Assembly (NCBI GenBank): GCA_016839875.1
Contig: JAEOTK010000215.1
Coordinates: 1 to 7,189 of the forward strand
DNA: 7,189 nt
From: Candidatus Heimdallarchaeota archaeon
GTDB lineage: Archaea > Asgardarchaeota > Heimdallarchaeia > Heimdallarchaeales > Heimdallarchaeaceae
Direction: 5' to 3'
Made by a program: the position numbers and the translations under genes. The notes beneath the pieces were generated by a model. That model did not search any database. It was not told the DNA's origin and saw only the letters and a list, made by a program, of their open reading frames with translations. Numbering within the stretch: the first letter of the stretch is position 1; every line of letters begins with the position of its first letter. Of this stretch, positions 1-6,045 are shown piece by piece.

Positions 1-1600
1 CAACTAAAGCATCATCTGTAACATTCAATGTTAACTTATACTGTTTCTCATATGGACCAGAATAGGGAGTAGAATTTAGTGAAGCAATATTGGTTATATT
101 TCCAGTTAAAACAGGTGGAAGGTCTTCCCAAGGAGTTGATGATACAGACTTAACAAAAACATCAAAATATGAACCTTGAGGGAGACTTTGATAAAATGGA
201 CCTTCAAGCTCAGGTATCGCCCAGAGTAATACTGGAAAGCCAGAAGCATTCGTTGGAGCAGCTTTTATAATATCATAAGCAAGTTCAGCATTGGGCACGC
301 CTGCACCTATTTGGAGGTAATTATACATTCCAGTACTCGCAGAAAGCATCATTGATGTTTTTATCAAACCTACATCATAAGGGATTACTTCTTCTTCCAT
401 CGCATCTATAAGAATCAAAGATAATCCAGCAATTGCTGGTGTAGCCATAGATGTTCCAGTGTATGAAACATAATCTGTTGGACCCGTAATAGCACAGCTT
501 ATTATGCTGGTTCCTGGTGCAGCTAAATCAGGCTTTGCATAACTTTCTGTTGTAGGTCCAGTTGAACTTGATGGATTTAGAGTATTTGACACGAGATTAT
601 TTATGTTCGCAACCGCTATAGCTTGAGGAGATGATGCAGGATGCATAATATAACCATATGCTGGTCCAGCATTCCCTGCTGCAGCAACAAAAACAATTCC
701 GCTACAAACTACCTCTTCAACAAGTATATTCATCAAATGGGATAGATCACCAAATAAATGAAAAATCCACGAAAGACTGAGTGCGTCTATATCAAGAGTT
801 CCATTAGTCTTTAATTCAATAAAATATTCTATGGATGCCATTGCTGATTCTAACGTCCATCCCTCTGTACTACTACTCGCAACTCTTGCCACAACAATTT
901 CTGCTTCTGGAGCCATTCCTATGTATGCGTAAGAAGGTTCTGCTGAACCATCACCCGCTGCAATCCCTGCACAATGAGTTCCATGACCATCTGTATCAGT
1001 TATACTTGTATCATTATGAGTATGTCCATATATAGTTGAGATGAAAGATTTACTCTCAGGAAGAATTCTACCTTGAAAATCTAAATGATCGGTGTTTATA
1101 CCTGTATCAATTACTCCTATAATTGTACCTGCTCCTTTGTAACCTTTATCCCAAAGAGCATCAATATTGAGGTAATCTACAACATCTTGAGAGAATTTTA
1201 TTCCTCCATATCCTCTTGAAGGAGACAAAATATCAGTATCTGAAATATCATCTGGGTAAATTAGATTGTTAGTTATATCAAAGATATTCTCAATCCCGTC
1301 AATAAGTTCTAGTTTTGGTTTCTGCGATAACCAATCTTCGATAATTGCGATCTTTAGTTTGGGAAAAACAAATTTAACATCATTATTCTTTGTGAAATCT
1401 TTTAATTTATCCTCTGAACTAAAATGCAAAGCTAATTTTCTAATAGAATCTTCAAAACCAATATCATTAATTGATCCAGACTCTGTTTCAACAATATCAG
1501 TATAGACATCAACGTTGAAAGATTCTATTACTGTTCCTGTCTGGAAAACAAACATGAACATTGTCAATAAAGCCATTAAGAAGAATGCTTTTTTTCTCAT
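1..1600 (-). CDS. Secreted subtilisin-like serine protease (S8 family), C-terminus cut by window edge
   Basis: This gene encodes a subtilase that hydrolyses peptide bonds outside the cytoplasm. The frame is open from the ATG at 1600 to base 1 (533 codons) with no stop, so the C-terminus lies beyond the window. Residues 1-24 form a signal peptide: MRKK followed by a hydrophobic run rich in Phe, Leu and Met. Residues of about 25-135 look like an inhibitory/chaperone propeptide. The catalytic domain carries Asp165 in VIDTGI, His206 in DGHGTHCAGIAAG, the oxyanion Asn310 in AAAGNAGPA and Ser384 in GTSMATPAIAG, so the triad is complete. After the catalytic domain (about residue 440 onward) begins a region with several N-x-S/T sequons (NAS, NIT, NST, NVT), fitting an exposed, possibly glycosylated beta-rich extension. 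The usual SLG stretch before the oxyanion region reads LSLSWIFH. The gene diverges from the aldolase gene and has its own TATA-like element. Family certain; substrate unknown. Confidence 0.95.
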   Translation of the reverse strand, partial: MRKKAFFLMALLTMFMFVFQTGTVIESFNVDVYTDIVETESGSINDIGFEDSIRKLALHFSSEDKLKDFTKNNDVKFVFPKLKIAIIEDWLSQKPKLELIDGIENIFDITNNLIYPDDISDTDILSPSRGYGGIKFSQDVVDYLNIDALWDKGYKGAGTIIGVIDTGINTDHLDFQGRILPESKSFISTIYGHTHNDTSITDTDGHGTHCAGIAAGDGSAEPSYAYIGMAPEAEIVVARVASSSTEGWTLESAMASIEYFIELKTNGTLDIDALSLSWIFHLFGDLSHLMNILVEEVVCSGIVFVAAAGNAGPAYGYIMHPASSPQAIAVANINNLVSNTLNPSSSTGPTTESYAKPDLAAPGTSIISCAITGPTDYVSYTGTSMATPAIAGLSLILIDAMEEEVIPYDVGLIKTSMMLSASTGMYNYLQIGAGVPNAELAYDIIKAAPTNASGFPVLLWAIPELEGPFYQSLPQGSYFDVFVKSVSSTPWEDLPPVLTGNITNIASLNSTPYSGPYEKQYKLTLNVTDDALV

Positions 1601-1623
1601 AAAATCAAGCTATCGTCTATAAG

Positions 1624-1631
1624 TAAATAAA
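1624..1631 (-). promoter_or_regulatory. TATA-like element for the subtilase gene
   Basis: On the minus strand this reads TTTATTTA, centred about 28 bases before the ATG at 1600. In archaea the TATA box lies about 25 bases before the transcription start, so the mRNA would begin at or within a few bases of the start codon. No Shine-Dalgarno sequence precedes the ATG, which agrees with a leaderless transcript. The call rests on position and composition only. Confidence 0.5.
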
Positions 1632-1721
1632 GATTCTTCACAAATTCAGCTGATTTCACTCATTTTCTATACATTTTTATGAAATGGATCCGTATTCACT
1701 AAACATTTCAATGAGTTTTAG

Positions 1722-1733
1722 ATAAATTTAAAT
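1722..1733 (+). promoter_or_regulatory. TATA-like element for the threonine aldolase gene
   Basis: ATAAATTTAAAT is centred about 26 bases before the ATG at 1754, placing the expected transcription start almost on the start codon. No ribosome-binding sequence lies between, so a leaderless mRNA is likely. The 153-base space shared with the divergent protease gene is AT-rich and contains this box and the opposing one; I see no convincing operator between them. Confidence 0.55.
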
Positions 1734-1753
1734 CTACACTCTTGAACCATTAA

Positions 1754-2785
1754 ATGATGATAGATTTACGTTCTGATACTTTCACTCTACCTTCCAAAGA
1801 TATGTATGACAGTATTTTCAATGCAAAATTAGGAGATGATGTCTGGGGTGAGGACCCCACTGTTATTGAACTTGAAGCACTTGCAGCTAAGAAATTAGGT
1901 AAAGAAGCTGGTTTGCTTGTATCAAGTGGTACTCAAGGTAATTTAGTTTCTGAAATGACACATCTTAATCGTGGTGATGGAGTTATTCTTGAAGCTGAAA
2001 GTCACATCAATTTATATGAAGTTGGAGGATTAGCTCAAATTGCTGGTGCTTATCCTTTTCTTATCAAAGGGCAAAATGGTTTGATGAATCCAAGCGATGT
2101 TGAAGCAATTTTTGATAGAGGTTACAATGTCCATTATGTAGATCCTAAGCTTCTTTGTTTAGAAAATACACACAATCGAGGAGGAGGAAGAGTTATTCCT
2201 CAAGACAATATAGATACTTTAGCCAAAATTGCTCATGACAATGGAGCTTCAGTTCATATGGATGGTGCAAGAGTGTTCAATGCAGCAGTAGCTTCTGGAA
2301 TTCCTGCATCTCGAATTGTAAAGGAAGCTGATAGTGTTCAAATTTGCTTAAGTAAGGGATTAGGATGTCCAATTGGTTCAGTTATAGTAGGTTCAAAAGA
2401 TTTCATTCATACTGCTAGAAAGAACCGCAAAGTGGTTGGTGGAGGGATGAGACAGGCGGGGATTATAGCTGCTCCAGGCATTTATGCTTTGAATAACATG
2501 ATTGACAGAATGCAAGAAGATCACAAAAATGCTAAAATGATTGAAAAAGCATTTCTAGAAATATCAGATTTGAAAGTTAAGAGTGTTGACACTAATATCA
2601 TTATTGCAGATTTAACAGGTACTAAATGGACTCCCGAAAAAATTTCAGAAGCTTTCAAAGAAAAGAATATTCTTGTGTCTCCAATGCCTGGTATCCAACC
2701 AATGGTGCGCTTAGTTACCTACTTTGGCATTACACGAGAGGATACAGAAAAAGTTGTGGAAGCTATACCTTCGGTATTTCAATAG
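1754..2785 (+). CDS. ltaE: Low-specificity L-threonine aldolase (PLP-dependent)
   Basis: This is a cytoplasmic fold-type I PLP enzyme. It splits L-threonine or L-allo-threonine into glycine and acetaldehyde, and family members often act on other beta-hydroxy amino acids too. The 343 residues match the family's usual length. Visible landmarks are DLRSDTFTLP at residues 4-13, GEDPTV (32-37), SSGTQGN (57-63) in the phosphate-binding region, ESH with His84 (expected to stack on the PLP ring), ENTHNRGGG (137-145), HMDGAR (168-173) with Asp170 expected to contact the pyridine nitrogen, and CLSKGLGCPIGS (198-209), where Lys201 is the Schiff-base lysine. Arg319 in MVRLVTY is the likely carboxylate-binding arginine; the family usually has His where this protein has Tyr. 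Translation could start at either of two adjacent ATGs (1754 or 1757); the TATA-like box 26 bases upstream fits both. A T-run follows the stop codon. Substrate and stereochemical preference cannot be read from sequence. Confidence 0.95.
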   Translation: MMIDLRSDTFTLPSKDMYDSIFNAKLGDDVWGEDPTVIELEALAAKKLGKEAGLLVSSGTQGNLVSEMTHLNRGDGVILEAESHINLYEVGGLAQIAGAYPFLIKGQNGLMNPSDVEAIFDRGYNVHYVDPKLLCLENTHNRGGGRVIPQDNIDTLAKIAHDNGASVHMDGARVFNAAVASGIPASRIVKEADSVQICLSKGLGCPIGSVIVGSKDFIHTARKNRKVVGGGMRQAGIIAAPGIYALNNMIDRMQEDHKNAKMIEKAFLEISDLKVKSVDTNIIIADLTGTKWTPEKISEAFKEKNILVSPMPGIQPMVRLVTYFGITREDTEKVVEAIPSVFQ

Positions 2786-2796
2786 CCTACTACAAA

Positions 2797-2806
2797 CTCT
2801 TTTTTC
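2797..2806 (+). terminator. T-rich terminator after the aldolase gene
   Basis: A run of six T residues (2800-2805) lies 15 bases after the aldolase stop codon without a stem-loop before it. Archaeal RNA polymerase can terminate on T-tracts alone. The next gene has its own TATA-like element downstream of this run, which supports separate transcription. Confidence 0.45.
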
Positions 2807-2832
2807 ATCTATCTTTGAGAAATATCATAGAC

Positions 2833-2843
2833 TTTTTATATTT
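2833..2843 (+). promoter_or_regulatory. TATA box for the coiled-coil/WH2-like gene
   Basis: TTTTTATATTT is one of the better TATA matches in the window. Its centre is about 33 bases before the ATG at 2871, so transcription should start near 2864 and leave a leader of only a few bases. It also decides the start codon: the open frame extends upstream to an ATG at 2724 inside the aldolase gene, but this box favours 2871. Confidence 0.6.
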
Positions 2844-2870
2844 CTACTTTCGTGTTTACTTGATAACGAC

Positions 2871-3734
2871 ATGTCAATCGATGATTATCTAGATGGTCTA
2901 CTTTCAGGAAGTTCTGAACCCTCTAGAAAAGCTATTATGAAGTTAACAAGGCTAATCGAGAATTTCGGGGGGATTATGGTAAAATCTACCGAGAGGATGG
3001 AGGATTATGTTGCAGCTTTAGATGCAAGAATAATTGCTTTAGAGCAAGCATTAGGTGTTGCACCTGCACGACCATCACCAACTATTGCTGCATCACCAAC
3101 TATAGCTGCATCACCAGCTCCAGCAGCGGCACCAACACCTACAAAAGCTGCTCCAAACATTACAGCAACAGCTGGAAGCGTTGGAGCTCCCAATTTAAGT
3201 GCAGCACCTGCTGGAAACGTTGGAGCACCAAGTATAGCTGGAGGGGATGCACCTATCCCAGCACCTGCAGGAGCTCAAGGTAATACTGGAGCAGGTATAA
3301 GCAGTAGTGATCTAATGAAAGCTGCTTCAGGTCTACAAAAAGCACCTGTACAGGAACCAAGAGCACCAGGGGAACCAGGAATGGCTCCAGATGCTTCATT
3401 AAATCCTTTTGGGGGGCCTAGTGCATCTGCTCTTCAAGACATAAAATCTGGTCTAAAAAAAGTTGATCCAGACGAACATAGAAAAGAAAGAGCTGCAGCT
3501 CAAACTGGAGGTTCTATGCCAGCTGGTATGGCACTCAATCTTGAAGTAAAAGAAGCTTTAGCAAAAAGAGCTTCACGTTCAGGTGAAGAGGGTGAAGAAG
3601 AAGAAGAATTAATTCCTACACAAGCAGCTCCTGCAGCTCCAGGACGTTCAACAAAGCAGATGAAAGAAGCACTTCAGGGTGAGCTAAGAGATGCATTCAG
3701 TAGTTTGCTAGAAAGTGATGATGAGGAAGATTAA
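2871..3734 (+). CDS. Coiled-coil, Ala/Pro-rich protein with WH2-like motifs and acidic tail; possible WASP-like actin regulator
   Basis: I do not recognise this 287-residue protein as a named family. There is no signal peptide or membrane segment. Residues 22-61 form a coiled coil with hydrophobic residues at 22, 25, 29, 32, 36, 43, 47, 50, 54, 57 and 61. Residues 63-140 are a disordered Ala/Pro/Gly linker containing two repeat sets. Two related motifs follow: DLMKAASGLQKA (147-158) and SALQDIKSGLKKV (186-198). The second resembles the WH2 pattern L-x-x-I-x-x-G-x-x-L-K-K-V but has no residues between G and LKKV. Next come an amphipathic helix LNLEVKEALAKRAS (222-235), an acidic run at 239-246, a helix of about 260-280 (QMKEALQGELRDAF) and the acidic end ESDDEED. 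This order resembles the WH2-central-acidic region of WASP/WAVE/WASH. Against that, no Trp lies in the acidic tail and low-complexity sequence can mimic such motifs. The frame also opens upstream to an ATG at 2724, but the TATA box and the aldolase overlap argue for 2871. The gene is real with high confidence; the function is a hypothesis. Confidence 0.88.
   Translation: MSIDDYLDGLLSGSSEPSRKAIMKLTRLIENFGGIMVKSTERMEDYVAALDARIIALEQALGVAPARPSPTIAASPTIAASPAPAAAPTPTKAAPNITATAGSVGAPNLSAAPAGNVGAPSIAGGDAPIPAPAGAQGNTGAGISSSDLMKAASGLQKAPVQEPRAPGEPGMAPDASLNPFGGPSASALQDIKSGLKKVDPDEHRKERAAAQTGGSMPAGMALNLEVKEALAKRASRSGEEGEEEEELIPTQAAPAAPGRSTKQMKEALQGELRDAFSSLLESDDEED
3075..3128 (+). repeat. Tandem 18-base repeat encoding SPTIAA units
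   Basis: Two adjacent 18-base units (3075-3092 and 3093-3110) differ at a single base and each encode SPTIAA. A third, more diverged unit (3111-3128) encodes SPAPAA. The near-identity of the DNA, not just the protein, points to recent duplication of the in-frame unit. It lies in the disordered linker, where length change would be tolerated. Confidence 0.85.
3171..3229 (+). repeat. Direct repeat encoding AG(S/N)VGAP units 13 residues apart
   Basis: A 20-base stretch at 3171-3190 recurs at 3210-3229 with two mismatches, an offset of 39 bases or exactly 13 codons. At protein level AGSVGAPNLSAAP is followed by AGNVGAPSIAGG. With the SPTIAA units upstream, this shows that the linker grew by in-frame duplication. 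Confidence 0.75.
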
Positions 3735-3740
3735 TCTCAT

Positions 3741-3758
3741 CTTTATTTTTGTTTTTGT
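3741..3758 (+). terminator. T-rich terminator after the coiled-coil/WH2-like gene
   Basis: Two runs of five T residues (3746-3750 and 3752-3756) begin about 12 bases after the stop codon, in an otherwise T-rich stretch. There is no stem-loop, which fits archaeal T-tract termination. The next gene begins about 90 bases later behind its own TATA-like element. Confidence 0.5.
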
Positions 3759-3819
3759 TATTCACGATTGTCTTAAATATTAGTCATAACCAGTTATGAT
3801 GTCAATTAATGCTATACGA

Positions 3820-3830
3820 AATTTATTTTA
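3820..3830 (+). promoter_or_regulatory. TATA-like element for the beta-CASP nuclease gene
   Basis: An A/T-only stretch ending TTTATTTTA is centred about 23 bases before the ATG at 3849, which would give a leaderless mRNA. A GAGGA sequence at 3838-3842 has Shine-Dalgarno spacing (six bases) to the ATG, so an initiation site with a short leader is the alternative. That would need an earlier promoter, for example the TTAAATATT near 3773. Confidence 0.45.
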
Positions 3831-3848
3831 TTCAAATGAGGAAGAAAC

Positions 3849-5972
3849 ATGGAAAACGTCAAAGATTTTTTTAATCACATCATCTCAAAACTAATCGAAG
3901 ATTCTTCAAACTTAAAACCTCTAGATGATGAATTCAATGAGGTAGTTGTGGAAATTGAAAACTATAAAAGTAAAAAAGAAGATCCATACTATATCTGTGA
4001 AAATAATATTATTCTGAATTTGTTTAATATCTCTTGGTTAGAATCAGAAGATGAGATTTCACCTATCGATCTCTACTATCTCATTGGAATGTATGTTAAT
4101 GACAGTATGAATTTTGAAACATATAGAGCTATTATTAGAAAATTGCATTCTAGAACAATAATTGATGATAGTGATAATGTAACTTTCTACTGGGTTTACA
4201 TCTCTAAAAAGATTGAAGTGGAAAAAAAAGGTAGCATTGATTTCTCATCTTATCTTGATTACTGTAGAGAAATGGGATTACTTCCTCTAACAGCTACCAT
4301 ATTCTATAATCTTATAGTGAAAATTGATTCTGACATCAAGATTCCTGAAAAGAGCAGAGAAGAGGAAGAGGATTTAGATAGATACATTAAGAACTTAACA
4401 GAAAGAGAAGAATATGTTGAAGAGATTGCTAAAACACTTCCTTCTAGCTTAATTGACAAATTAGATAATTTTGTTTCTATTGAAACTCTGAACAAGCTTG
4501 CTTATCATCAATCCAAGAATATAAGCAAACTAATCCAAGTTGATAAAGAGATTTCTATAGCAGAACTGCAAACAATAATAGAAGATAACTTCAGAGAAAA
4601 GAGTTATCCAATAGTTCCTACAGTTGTCGATCCTATTATTCAACCTCATCTGTCCAAAGTAAAAGCAAAATCAGTTAAAATGGAAGATCTTACTCATTAC
4701 CCAAGCGAACATGTTAGGGAATTCGCATCGATCAAAGCTTATTCTAGTCCCTCTATGGCTCATAAGATTCGAATTATCTTTCTGGGAGGAGGAGGAATTG
4801 GTAACATGGGTATTGTATTACAACATGACAATAATGCAATTTTACTAGATTTTGGAATGAGTGTTGCAAATAATTCTATTCCAAAATGGCACCCCTCTCT
4901 TGAATTTGTCAATACTGTTCTTGTCACTCATGCTCATCTAGACCACACAGGAGCTTTGCCTTATCTTATATCTCCTGAAAATGGAAAAAGATGGTACAGT
5001 AGTCCAACAACTAGAATATTAGCTGAAAAACTTCTTTACAATACTGCAGCGATAACTAGGATAAATGACAACGAAGAACAAAAAAGATCTCATGTTTTGA
5101 CATCGTTTCTGAACACATCAAGAATTGTAAATCTCTTCAATGTTTTTAATCCTCTAAAAGCTAAAGAAACTATAGAAGTAAGTCCTGGTTTTGAAGTGAC
5201 TCCTCATCCTGCATCACACCTTTATGGAAGCTACAGTTATGAGGTAAATATTTTTGGGACAAGAATTTTGTTTACTGGAGATTTCTCAATGGATAAATCT
5301 GAGCTATTTCCTGGAGCCAATTTGCCAACTGATTCTGACGTAACTATTTTCGATGGTACTTATTATAATAGAAAATTAACAAATGAAGATCCTAACACAG
5401 TTATTATGAAAGCTGCTGAGACAACTGATAGATTAATCATCCCTGCATTTTCTGTTGGTAGAACTCAAGAAATGATAAAGAGATTAGAGAGATTAAGCAT
5501 AACAAAAAAGAAATCAGTTCAAACCACAGGTTTAGCAGCTGATATCTCAAAAACTATGGGTGTAAAAGCAGATTTTGATATACACAAATCTATACATCCT
5601 GATGATTTTGAGAAAGATGATATTGTAGTAGCAGGACATGGTATGATGCAAGCGGGTACAGCTAGAAATTTAATCGATGCAACGAAAGATGATGATAAAA
5701 CAGGTATTCTGATTTGCGGATATCAAGCACCTAATACTCTAGGATATGCATTGGGAACATCAAATCCAGTAGCTAGACAAAAGTATAATCAGAAAGTCTT
5801 TTCAGCTCACATAAGTGGTCATACAACTCCAGCTGTTTTGGATGAATTTATTGCAAAACTAAAAGGCAAGAAAATTATGGTTCATACTCCAAAGAACGTT
5901 GAATTGCAGAAGAAACATAAGGATGTTTTGATTCCATCTTACTTGCAAGAGATAGTAATCAAAAAGAACTGA
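3849..5972 (+). CDS. Beta-CASP metallo-beta-lactamase nuclease with a novel N-terminal region of about 300 residues
   Basis: The C-terminal 400 residues form a beta-CASP nuclease of the CPSF73/RNase J superfamily, two-zinc enzymes that cut or trim RNA. Signatures in order are FLGGGGIGNMG (311-321), motif 2 THAHLDHTGALP (His361, His363, Asp365, His366), His457 in SHLYGSYSYEV, Asp478 in FTGDFS, motif A Asp502 in FDGTYYNR, GHGMMQAGTARN (596-607, the counterpart of the SPGMMQSG region of CPSF73), motif B His654 in FSAHISGH and motif C His679 in MVHTPK. All metal and catalytic positions are therefore present and activity is expected. Residues 1-300 are predicted mostly helical and charged, with an acidic patch near 170-175. 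I recognise no domain there; in particular I do not see the KH domains of archaeal aCPSF1. Likely role is mRNA 3'-end processing or decay in the cytoplasm, with the N-terminal half giving partner or RNA specificity. The gene is flanked by gaps and looks monocistronic. Superfamily certain, subfamily not. Confidence 0.93.
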   Translation: MENVKDFFNHIISKLIEDSSNLKPLDDEFNEVVVEIENYKSKKEDPYYICENNIILNLFNISWLESEDEISPIDLYYLIGMYVNDSMNFETYRAIIRKLHSRTIIDDSDNVTFYWVYISKKIEVEKKGSIDFSSYLDYCREMGLLPLTATIFYNLIVKIDSDIKIPEKSREEEEDLDRYIKNLTEREEYVEEIAKTLPSSLIDKLDNFVSIETLNKLAYHQSKNISKLIQVDKEISIAELQTIIEDNFREKSYPIVPTVVDPIIQPHLSKVKAKSVKMEDLTHYPSEHVREFASIKAYSSPSMAHKIRIIFLGGGGIGNMGIVLQHDNNAILLDFGMSVANNSIPKWHPSLEFVNTVLVTHAHLDHTGALPYLISPENGKRWYSSPTTRILAEKLLYNTAAITRINDNEEQKRSHVLTSFLNTSRIVNLFNVFNPLKAKETIEVSPGFEVTPHPASHLYGSYSYEVNIFGTRILFTGDFSMDKSELFPGANLPTDSDVTIFDGTYYNRKLTNEDPNTVIMKAAETTDRLIIPAFSVGRTQEMIKRLERLSITKKKSVQTTGLAADISKTMGVKADFDIHKSIHPDDFEKDDIVVAGHGMMQAGTARNLIDATKDDDKTGILICGYQAPNTLGYALGTSNPVARQKYNQKVFSAHISGHTTPAVLDEFIAKLKGKKIMVHTPKNVELQKKHKDVLIPSYLQEIVIKKN

Positions 5973-6016
5973 AATTACGTTAGAAGCAGTTAAATAAGAG
6001 AGTATATTTCGTGACA

Positions 6017-6024
6017 TTTATAAG
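6017..6024 (+). promoter_or_regulatory. TATA box for the UDP-glucose dehydrogenase gene
   Basis: TTTATAAG is centred about 26 bases before the ATG at 6046, putting the expected transcription start on the start codon. No Shine-Dalgarno sequence is present, so the mRNA is probably leaderless. No clear T-run separates this promoter from the end of the preceding gene, so some read-through is possible. Confidence 0.6.
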
Positions 6025-6045
6025 CAAAGTTACAAGAAAATACCT

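Noticed and set aside
835..1505. Two plus-strand open frames (835-1035 and 1266-1505)
   Set aside because: Both lie antisense to the subtilase gene, whose catalytic residues are intact in the other strand. Their products are low-complexity with no motif.
1659..1715. Possible operator in the divergent intergenic region: CTCATT (1659-1664) with AATGAG (1710-1715), and CATTT/AAATG around 1672-1686
   Set aside because: The half-sites are only five or six bases in very AT-rich DNA and are expected by chance; no second copy is seen elsewhere in the window.
2724..2870. Upstream extension of the coiled-coil gene to an ATG at 2724 inside the aldolase gene
   Set aside because: The extension overlaps the last 62 bases of a well-supported aldolase and encodes a Phe/Leu-rich stretch unlike the rest of the protein. 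A good TATA box lies at 2833-2843, just ahead of the ATG at 2871.
3005..3193. Minus-strand open frame rich in Ala/Gly/Val
   Set aside because: It is the complement of the Ala/Pro-rich linker; GC-rich repeat codons keep the opposite strand free of stops. It has no promoter or recognisable motif.
2871..5972. The coiled-coil protein and the beta-CASP nuclease as one functional system
   Set aside because: They are adjacent and co-directional, but a 114-base gap with T-runs and a separate TATA-like element lies between them, and no shared motif links them. Conservation of the pair in other genomes would be needed.
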